From assembly GCA_030654395.1 (NCBI GenBank), contig JAURXM010000131.1, positions 186,001-250,000 of the forward strand: a stretch of DNA of 64,000 nucleotides, given 5' to 3'. Source of the DNA: Aquabacterium sp. (GTDB lineage: Bacteria; Pseudomonadota; Gammaproteobacteria; Burkholderiales; Burkholderiaceae_C). How positions within the stretch are numbered: position 1 is the stretch's first letter; the number at the start of each line of letters is the position of its first letter. Both the position numbers and the translations under genes were made by a program. The notes beneath the pieces are model-generated. The model was not told where the DNA came from. It searched no databases and worked only from the letters and a program-made list of their open reading frames with translations. This document shows, one piece after another, positions 54,710 to 61,463 of the stretch.

Positions 54710-55963
54710 TCAGCCGGGGCGACCATCGATACGAGGGCGCCCATACCAGCGACCGTATCGCAATGCCCAAGCGAGCATGACAAGCAACCAGATGCACGCT
54801 GCAGCAAGCAGCAGCGCGCTGGATTGCGCTGGCCACAAGGCCGCTGTGAGACGCAGCACCGTAGCCAGCTGCAACCCCCAGAACAAGCCCCAAACAAGGT
54901 TGTCTGCGGTCAATGTCCGGCCGCCATGACCGCAGCTGACACGGGCCACCATGGCCATCATCACACTGGCTAAAAAACCCATGGTCAGCGCATGCAAAGG
55001 CAAGAGGGGCCATGTTGCGTGACCCCATGCGCCAGACAAGGTCGAGGCTGCATCCAAACACAGCGCAATGCCCAGCCATACAAAACCAATGTGCAGCATG
55101 GCCAGCAAGCGGATACGCAAGCTTTGAATCAACCCCCACCTCAAGGCCAGGGCCAACACCACAGCACCGGATACCCCAGAAGCACAGGCATGTACCAGCG
55201 GCATGACCGTGTGATCCTGCCAGCCCATGGCGTCTACCAGCACCCACAAGCCTTGCACGCCCACCATGCTGAGCAAGGTCCATAGCAGCCAATGAGGCCG
55301 CCACGCATCCAAAATGGGCATAGCAGATGCGGTGAAGAACGGGATCATGCGGTGCGCCACCGTGACATATACAGGCACGACAAACCACCACAAGCCCAGT
55401 AACGCGGCCAAACGCACTGCGCGGTAGTCGGCCAAAGCCAAGCCCAATGTGGCCACAACCATGGCCAGTACACCCACCACGCAAGCCACACTGATCAGGC
55501 TGGCGTGCAACTTGTCACGTGCGGGGCTGCGCCACAATATGCCGATAAAACGCGCACTCAAAGCAGCCCAACCGAGCGCCGCCAAGCCTGATCCCAAAGC
55601 CGCCATATAGGGATGAAAAGCTGCGCCACACAACAGCATGACCCAAGCAGCCACGATGACCAACACAGGCACAACGATGAGGCGTGCAGGCACCTCAGGC
55701 ATTTGCAACCATTTGGGGCCTGCGGTAAATAAAAATCCGCCAAAAAACAGAGGCAGAAAACCCAAGCTCATCACCAAGGCGTGCACCACCGTCGCGGGCA
55801 CGGCCAAGGCCGCAGAGGGCCATGCGCCTGCACGCGACATGATCTCAAACCACCACCACGCAGCCACCAAGGCCATCACGCCAGAGGCAGAGAAAAACGA
55901 CAACCTGTGCGGTGCGGCCAACAATGTATGGAAGCGCCATACCGAAGCTTGCTTAGTTTGCAT
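54710..55963 (-). CDS. nnrS: NnrS-family membrane protein
   Basis: 417 residues (ATG 55963; GTG 55981 is an alternative) with about 12 helices. Family motifs are seen: SLGFLPLFFGGFLFTAGPKW, VTVAHRMIPFFTASAMPI, LPLHALTMGFLASVMMAMVA. NnrS binds haem and copper and is associated with nitric-oxide or nitrosative stress metabolism in denitrifiers. It overlaps the ubiT stop by 11 bp, so it shares the ubi transcript. Confidence 0.88.
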   Translation of the reverse strand: MQTKQASVWRFHTLLAAPHRLSFFSASGVMALVAAWWWFEIMSRAGAWPSAALAVPATVVHALVMSLGFLPLFFGGFLFTAGPKWLQMPEVPARLIVVPVLVIVAAWVMLLCGAAFHPYMAALGSGLAALGWAALSARFIGILWRSPARDKLHASLISVACVVGVLAMVVATLGLALADYRAVRLAALLGLWWFVVPVYVTVAHRMIPFFTASAMPILDAWRPHWLLWTLLSMVGVQGLWVLVDAMGWQDHTVMPLVHACASGVSGAVVLALALRWGLIQSLRIRLLAMLHIGFVWLGIALCLDAASTLSGAWGHATWPLLPLHALTMGFLASVMMAMVARVSCGHGGRTLTADNLVWGLFWGLQLATVLRLTAALWPAQSSALLLAAACIWLLVMLAWALRYGRWYGRPRIDGRPG

Positions 55964-56396
55964 GAGAGGGTCTCGTTGCACGTTTCAGTGACCACTGTGG
56001 TGGGCCGACCGCATCCAATGTGTTTTTCAAAAGCAAGCCAAACTCGGTGTCACCTTCCATGACCATCAATCGATCAAAGAATAGGGTATCCGGGTCATCC
56101 AGACCTTGCAGCAAGCGCCAATAGACAGGTGCGTTCGCACGCAAGCGCAAAGCGGCCGGTTGATTGGGTGATGCCGGGCGCAAGCCGCTTTCATCGGCAA
56201 TGAGACGACAGGTCACGCCTACGTCATCAACCAAAACTTCCACCACGCGTCCACGCAAGGCCTGTCGTGTCTGGCCATCGACCAAGGGCCACCACATGTG
56301 GTTCAGGGCCTGAGCGACAAGCAAAGACGGCGGGTAAACAGGTAGGCGCAAGAGCAAACGACGCACCAAAGGGGGAACAAAAGGGAGTCCGCTCAT
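55953..56396 (-). CDS. ubiT: SCP2-domain accessory factor UbiT
   Basis: 147 residues from ATG 56396, coupled to ubiV by an ATGA overlap. The SCP2-like fold is suggested by RLRANAPVYWRLLQGLDDPD, TLFFDRLMVMEGDTEFGLLL. UbiT binds isoprenoid quinone precursors and partners with UbiU/UbiV in oxygen-independent ubiquinone synthesis. Assignment rests largely on the ubiT-ubiV-ubiU context. Confidence 0.85.
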   Translation of the reverse strand: MSGLPFVPPLVRRLLLRLPVYPPSLLVAQALNHMWWPLVDGQTRQALRGRVVEVLVDDVGVTCRLIADESGLRPASPNQPAALRLRANAPVYWRLLQGLDDPDTLFFDRLMVMEGDTEFGLLLKNTLDAVGPPQWSLKRATRPSHAN

Positions 56397-57289
56397 GGTG
56401 CCGCCCACGCCATGCCTGCGCGCTGAGACTCAGCATAGCCATTTGACAAAGGCCCCGGCAAGCGCAAGGTTTGCAAGACGCCGACGGCCTCATGCATGGA
56501 GGCGCCATGGTTCATGAGCAGATCAAACTGGCGCACCACCTCACTGAAATCCTGCGAGGTCGGTGACAGACGCAAACGCTGGATACCCCCTTGCAGCAAG
56601 GCCTCTCTGTGCGCCAACAGGCAGTAAACCGATCCCGACTGAGTCTGTATACCGTTGAGCGTCAAAAACGATTGGCCATCGCGGGTGCGCAGAGTCAAAC
56701 CATCGGGGTCATCCATGCAGCGAAACCCACAGGTGTCTTTTTGCAATCGATGGTGACGCGCTGTAAAGCAACGGGCAGACAGCGCCAAGGGCATGCGCCC
56801 AAATGCAAACACCTCAGTCTGCACTGGCGAGCCTGTCGGGTTGATTTTTTGCACAGAGGACAATGACAACTCGACAGGCGGCACCCAGCGTGTCACACCC
56901 AATGGGGCGTACTCAACCAGAGCCTGTGCGCTGTACACGTTCACATGCAAGCCAAGCACCCACGGCGCGTGGCCGGCCAGCAAGTGGACAGCCGCAGCAT
57001 CGTTGGCTTCAAGCATGAAGTCGCCCTGATCAACCCAGCGGCGCAGGCTGCGCAGGTCTGCTTCCGTCTCCAACAAGGCTTGGGTGCCGATCACCACCTC
57101 CTTGCCAGCTTGCCGCAAATCACGAGCCAAATCCAACCAGTCTTCAGGTTTCATCTCATGACGGCGCGCGCACACCACCTCGCCCAAACAGACCGTGCTG
57201 GCCGGTGAATCTGCCACATCCGCATAGAAGGCCATCAACGCGCTTCGTGGCCACAGGTACTGTACGGGCCCTATGCTCAAATCAAACAT
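56393..57289 (-). CDS. ubiV: oxygen-independent ubiquinone hydroxylase subunit UbiV
   Basis: 298 residues from ATG 57289 (GAGAGG upstream; the GTG at 57292 is skipped). It is a U32-peptidase-like protein with cysteines at STVCLGEVVCARRHEMK, ARCFTARH and DTCGFRCMDD that can form the UbiV 4Fe-4S site. With UbiU it hydroxylates ubiquinone precursors without O2. It is 22 bp downstream of ubiU. Confidence 0.9.
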   Translation of the reverse strand: MFDLSIGPVQYLWPRSALMAFYADVADSPASTVCLGEVVCARRHEMKPEDWLDLARDLRQAGKEVVIGTQALLETEADLRSLRRWVDQGDFMLEANDAAAVHLLAGHAPWVLGLHVNVYSAQALVEYAPLGVTRWVPPVELSLSSVQKINPTGSPVQTEVFAFGRMPLALSARCFTARHHRLQKDTCGFRCMDDPDGLTLRTRDGQSFLTLNGIQTQSGSVYCLLAHREALLQGGIQRLRLSPTSQDFSEVVRQFDLLMNHGASMHEAVGVLQTLRLPGPLSNGYAESQRAGMAWAAP

Positions 57290-57313
57290 CACGATCCTCT
57301 CAGGGCGACGCCC

Positions 57314-58327
57314 TCATTGCCACGGCCGGGACAGCGCGCCCAGGGTGTGTTGTTGCCCTTCTGATAAGCGGCCCAATGTGGCAGTCCATGCGGGGGTCAC
57401 GGCATACCTGTCTGGCTGCGCCATGCAGGCATCAATGGCTTGGCGCCACGTCCGCGTCACTTGCTCAACGTAGGCGGCACTGCGCTGGCGACCCTCCACC
57501 TTGATCGCCGATACGCCCGCTTTGATCAAATCCGGCAGGATCGACAAGGTGTTGAGGCTGGTGGGCGACTCAATCGCGTAATCGACTTGGCCATTCACCT
57601 CGAACCGCCCTTTGCACAGTGTCGGATAGCCACGTGACTCATCAGGCGCGAAGCGGTCTATCAAGACCCCACCGAGTCGTGCATCGACCTTGTCGCCCCC
57701 TTGATCCCAGCGCACAGCAGAGGGCGGAGAGCACACACCGGCTGTGTTGGGCGACTGCCCCGTGACGTAGGACGACAAGGCGCAACGCCCCTCCACCATC
57801 ACGCACAAGCTGCCAAAACCGAACACCTCAATCTCGACGTCCGTGCGGCGTATCAAGTGCGCCACTTGCGACAAAGTCAGCACACGGGGCAATACGGCTC
57901 GCTCAATGCCGTAACGCTCGCGGTAGAAGTTAATGGCCTCATAGTTGGTTGCAGAGGCCTGAACGGACAAATGAAGCCGCAACGCCGGATGATGCTGACG
58001 CGCATAGGCCATCAACGCAGGGTCAGCCAAGATGACTGCGTGCACGCCGATGTCTGCAGCCCTGTCGACTGCATCAAACCAGCATTGCGGGTTGTCTGCC
58101 TGCGCATAGGTATTGAGCGCCATCAAAACCTGACGCCCCCTGTCCCTCGCATACTGAACACCTTGCTTGGCCTGCGTCACGTCAAAATTAAGACCGGCAA
58201 AGTTGCGGGCATTGGTGGCGTCTTTGAGACCGATATAGACCGCATCAGCACCCGCGTCAACCGCCGCTTGCAAAGATCTCAAAGACCCAGCAGGGCACAC
58301 CAAATCCGGTCTCTTCATGGCCACCAT
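57314..58327 (-). CDS. ubiU: oxygen-independent ubiquinone hydroxylase subunit UbiU
   Basis: 337 residues from ATG 58327, which has GGAG five bases upstream; another ATG lies at 58318 and the open frame extends to 58417. U32 family start MKRPDLVCPAGSLRSLQAAV and cysteines at LCVMVEGRC, GVCSPP and TLCKGRF fit the four ligands of the UbiU Fe-S cluster. It pairs with UbiV. First gene of a ubiU-ubiV-ubiT-nnrS unit. Confidence 0.92.
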   Translation of the reverse strand: MVAMKRPDLVCPAGSLRSLQAAVDAGADAVYIGLKDATNARNFAGLNFDVTQAKQGVQYARDRGRQVLMALNTYAQADNPQCWFDAVDRAADIGVHAVILADPALMAYARQHHPALRLHLSVQASATNYEAINFYRERYGIERAVLPRVLTLSQVAHLIRRTDVEIEVFGFGSLCVMVEGRCALSSYVTGQSPNTAGVCSPPSAVRWDQGGDKVDARLGGVLIDRFAPDESRGYPTLCKGRFEVNGQVDYAIESPTSLNTLSILPDLIKAGVSAIKVEGRQRSAAYVEQVTRTWRQAIDACMAQPDRYAVTPAWTATLGRLSEGQQHTLGALSRPWQ

Positions 58328-58393
58328 GTCATCTCCCCACGCCCATTCACAAGCGAGTGCGGCAAATTCTGGTGACATCCCACCATCGTGGAT

Positions 58394-58407
58394 TTGAGCC
58401 AGCGCAA
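58394..58407. promoter_or_regulatory. degenerate FNR/Dnr-type box upstream of ubiU
   Basis: TTGAG-N4-CGCAA compared with TTGAT-N4-ATCAA matches 7 of 10 defined bases. It is centred about 73 bp before the ubiU ATG. Oxygen- or NO-responsive control would fit the gene set, but the match is imperfect. Confidence 0.25.
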
Positions 58408-58540
58408 ACCCAACCACTTGGCCGATGTGTCCTGTGCCAATGAGTGCGCATGGGGTAGTTCAAAAGAACGAGGTTCTCCGCGCTTTTTTGATGGGCCACA
58501 ATGGGCTGTGCACTCAACACCTATTGAGGAGGCCGCTGCC

Positions 58541-58771
58541 ATGTTCGACTATTCCGGCGACGCGTGCTGGCGCCAACCCATCACGGACGCACTGACCCAG
58601 GTCATGGGCCATGCACCCGTGATCCTGATAGCCGGCAGCATGGATTCAGTTTGGCGCACAGTAGGCAGCGAGCTCAATGTCGCCGCCCTTGGCCTGTTTG
58701 CCATGACCGTGATCAGCGCCGCGCTGTCATGGCGCCGAGTCGACAAAGCCAGAGCGCGTATCGGCCCTTGA
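58541..58771 (+). CDS. small single-helix membrane protein, unknown
   Basis: 76 residues from ATG 58541 with a strong GAGGAGG site eight bases upstream, the main reason to accept it. One hydrophobic segment (VAALGLFAMTVISAALSW) then a basic end (RRVDKARARI). No known family. Its last 45 bp overlap the 3' end of the convergent outer-membrane factor gene. It may be real but needs expression evidence. Confidence 0.5.
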   Translation: MFDYSGDACWRQPITDALTQVMGHAPVILIAGSMDSVWRTVGSELNVAALGLFAMTVISAALSWRRVDKARARIGP

Positions 58772-60337
58772 CGTCGGGGCACTGACTGGCACCGCACTGA
58801 CGGACGCCACACTGACCGCTTCAACCGTGTTCGTTGCAGACCACCCGCCGCCCAGTGCTTTGTATAGCAAGACAGCATAAAGGCCACGCGAGACATCACA
58901 CTGTATCTCGTCGTCCTCACGCTGCAGTGCCGTCGCCTCTGCTTCCAGAACAGGCTGCAACAACTCTTGACCAGATGAAAAGATGGCCTGCTTGTGATCA
59001 GCCAGTTTGCGTGCCAGCTTGGCCGAACTCGCCAGCTTATCAAACTTGGCATCAAAAGCCTTCTTGGCCGTATAGGCGTTCTCAACATCCTCTAAGGCGC
59101 CCAAAACGGCCTGCTCGTATTGCGCCGCAACACCTTCTAGTTGAGCCTGATTCGCAGCGATGTTGGCACGAATCCGTCCGCCTTCAAAAATCGGCAAACG
59201 CATGCCAATGCCCAAGGACTGCATGCTGAAATTGCTGCCCTCATTTTGGTCTGGATGCATGCGCCCCGTGAGTGCGTTAAAGCCCAGGTAAAACTTAGGG
59301 AACAACTCTGCCTTGGCAGACCCCAACTTGGCCATCTGAGAGCGCACCTTGCGAGCAGCACCCCTCACGTCGGGCCGCCTCTCCAGCACGTCGCCAGGTA
59401 ACACGTCGGGCAATGCGCGCGGCAGGTGGCTACTCGCTGGCTGCGGCGGCAACGCAACGAGGGATTCAGGCGTGCGGCCCATCAACACAGCGATGCGGCG
59501 AACATGGCTCTTCAGCAAGGCCTTGAGTGGCTCGATCTGCGCCTCCGTGAAATCGACCTGCAAAGCAGCACGGTCCACCTCGGTTGCTGTTGTTTGACCG
59601 GCCTTGAAACGCCCTGCGGCGTAGAGATGCAGCCGCTTGGCCACGGCCACACCACGATGCAGCAAGATCAATCTGCGCTCAGCGCCCCGAGCCTCAAAGT
59701 AGCGGCTGGCGATGTCTGATGCCACCAGCAACTGCGCGCCATTTTGCTGCTCTTGTGCGCCCATTACCAGTTGCCGAACCATCTCGGCATCGCTGTGTCG
59801 CGAACCAAAAATATCGATCTCCCATGCCGCATTCAGCCCAAAGCCATGCGTATTACCCAAGGACATGGCAGGCTGGGTTTGTCCGGTTGGGGTGGGCAAT
59901 GGGATGGGTAAAGGCAAGGGCAACAGCAAATTGCTTTGGATAGGCACGCTCGCATCCTGTCGACCTCGGGATGCGCCAGCGCCACCTTCCAGCGTTGGGT
60001 AGAACGCAGATTCGGCCACGCCCAGATAGGCACGCGCTTCTTTGATTCTGGCCAGTGCCACGCGCACGTCGGTGTTCTTTTGAAGTCCCTCCTCAATGTA
60101 GGCACTGAGCACAGGGTCATCCAGCGTCTCCCACCAACGCGACAGGTCTGCCATGGGCGTCCCAATGGGCCGACCCGTTGCGGCATCCATCTGTGCCGGT
60201 AACTGGGTGGTGATCAGGGGCGTGTCCACATTGACGGACGTGCATGCCTGTAGGTTCAACATGACAAGCGCCCCGACCACATAACGAAAGGTCACTCCGC
60301 GAGCTAAGACAATCACATCAAACTCCTTATTGAACAT
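58727..60337 (-). CDS. NodT-family outer-membrane efflux factor
   Basis: 536 residues from ATG 60337, which overlaps the permease stop by one base; longer frame upstream is inside the permease. Lipobox LNLQACTS, then OEP repeats (WWETLDDPVLSAYIEEGLQK, VLERRPDVRGAARKVRSQMA, GLYAVLLYKALGGGW). It forms the TolC-like tunnel for the adjoining ABC exporter. The last 35 residues after KALGGGW are an Ser/Val-rich extension. Confidence 0.9.
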   Translation of the reverse strand: MFNKEFDVIVLARGVTFRYVVGALVMLNLQACTSVNVDTPLITTQLPAQMDAATGRPIGTPMADLSRWWETLDDPVLSAYIEEGLQKNTDVRVALARIKEARAYLGVAESAFYPTLEGGAGASRGRQDASVPIQSNLLLPLPLPIPLPTPTGQTQPAMSLGNTHGFGLNAAWEIDIFGSRHSDAEMVRQLVMGAQEQQNGAQLLVASDIASRYFEARGAERRLILLHRGVAVAKRLHLYAAGRFKAGQTTATEVDRAALQVDFTEAQIEPLKALLKSHVRRIAVLMGRTPESLVALPPQPASSHLPRALPDVLPGDVLERRPDVRGAARKVRSQMAKLGSAKAELFPKFYLGFNALTGRMHPDQNEGSNFSMQSLGIGMRLPIFEGGRIRANIAANQAQLEGVAAQYEQAVLGALEDVENAYTAKKAFDAKFDKLASSAKLARKLADHKQAIFSSGQELLQPVLEAEATALQREDDEIQCDVSRGLYAVLLYKALGGGWSATNTVEAVSVASVSAVPVSAPTSRADTRSGFVDSAP

Positions 60338-61461
60338 CAACCCTGACGTGCCAACATCGCACGAAAGCGCAACAAGGCCAAGGCCAGAAAGGCCGACCCA
60401 ATGCCAGCCACGGCCAACATCTGAGGCCAGACAATGCTGAATCCAGCCGATCGGTACAAGATGCCCTGCGCAAGGCGAACAAAGTGCGTAGATGGGGAGA
60501 GCAGCATCACGTTCTGCAGCCACTGAGGCATGCTTTCACTCGGGGTGCCTGAGCCAGACAGCAGGTACATGATGACAAAGACGGGCACGGCCAACAGACC
60601 GAACTGCGGCATGGACGAGGCCACGGTGGCCAACAAAATACCCAAGGCAGTCAACGAAAACAGGTACAAGCCCGTGCCGATCAAAAACAGCGTGAGTGAG
60701 CCCCCAACAGGCACACGCAACACGCCACCAACGACCAACCACATCGACAAGCCGACCGCGACCAAGATGAGCAGCCCATTGGCCACAATTTTGGCCATCG
60801 CAATTTCACTGGCCCGCACAGGCATCACCAACAGGTGCTCTAAAGTGCCGCGCTCACGCTCTCGAATCACAGCCGCACCGACCAGCACGACCGACAAAAC
60901 AGTCACGTTGTTAATGACCTGCATGATGGAGGTGAACCAACTGGTTGTGCTGTTCGGGTTGAACAGCACATGTATCACCGATTTGGTCGGGAGCATCGAG
61001 TCAAATGCCTTGACCTTCAAGAAGTCCATCGTCTCGCGCAAAACGATTTCGTTGATGTAGGCCATGCCCAGACCACCTTGCGCCATGGCCGTGGCATCCA
61101 CCGCCACCTGTACAACGGGTGAGCGCATGCCCTGCACATCAGCCTCGAAGTGCTCAGGGATATTGAGAACGAACATCACCCGGCCTTCATCCATGGCGAT
61201 CTGTGCCTCATCCTGATTCATCTCTATGGGTGGGTTGAACATGGGCGGGCGCAGCGCATCGCGCAGGCGCATAGACAGGCCTGATTGATCGGTGTCCACA
61301 ATGCCAACAGACACATTGCTGACATCGCTCTTAGCCCCGGTCGCCACGACATAGACAGCCACAGTGAACGAGATCAAGATCGCGCCCATCATCGTGCGGT
61401 CGCGTAAAGCGCAGCGCATCTCCTTGATGCTCAAGTGCAGCACGTTGATCAGCCAGATCAT
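60337..61461 (-). CDS. ABC-2 type permease (YhhJ/YbhR-like)
   Basis: 374 residues from ATG 61461 (TTG 61467 would overlap the previous gene). Helix 1 near residue 25, a periplasmic domain, then five C-terminal helices with VIRERERGTLEHLLVMPVRA, the ABC-2 signature. It is the second membrane subunit of the exporter, beside the RbbA-like fusion and the outer-membrane factor. Confidence 0.9.
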   Translation of the reverse strand: MIWLINVLHLSIKEMRCALRDRTMMGAILISFTVAVYVVATGAKSDVSNVSVGIVDTDQSGLSMRLRDALRPPMFNPPIEMNQDEAQIAMDEGRVMFVLNIPEHFEADVQGMRSPVVQVAVDATAMAQGGLGMAYINEIVLRETMDFLKVKAFDSMLPTKSVIHVLFNPNSTTSWFTSIMQVINNVTVLSVVLVGAAVIRERERGTLEHLLVMPVRASEIAMAKIVANGLLILVAVGLSMWLVVGGVLRVPVGGSLTLFLIGTGLYLFSLTALGILLATVASSMPQFGLLAVPVFVIMYLLSGSGTPSESMPQWLQNVMLLSPSTHFVRLAQGILYRSAGFSIVWPQMLAVAGIGSAFLALALLRFRAMLARQG

Positions 61462-61463
61462 GC

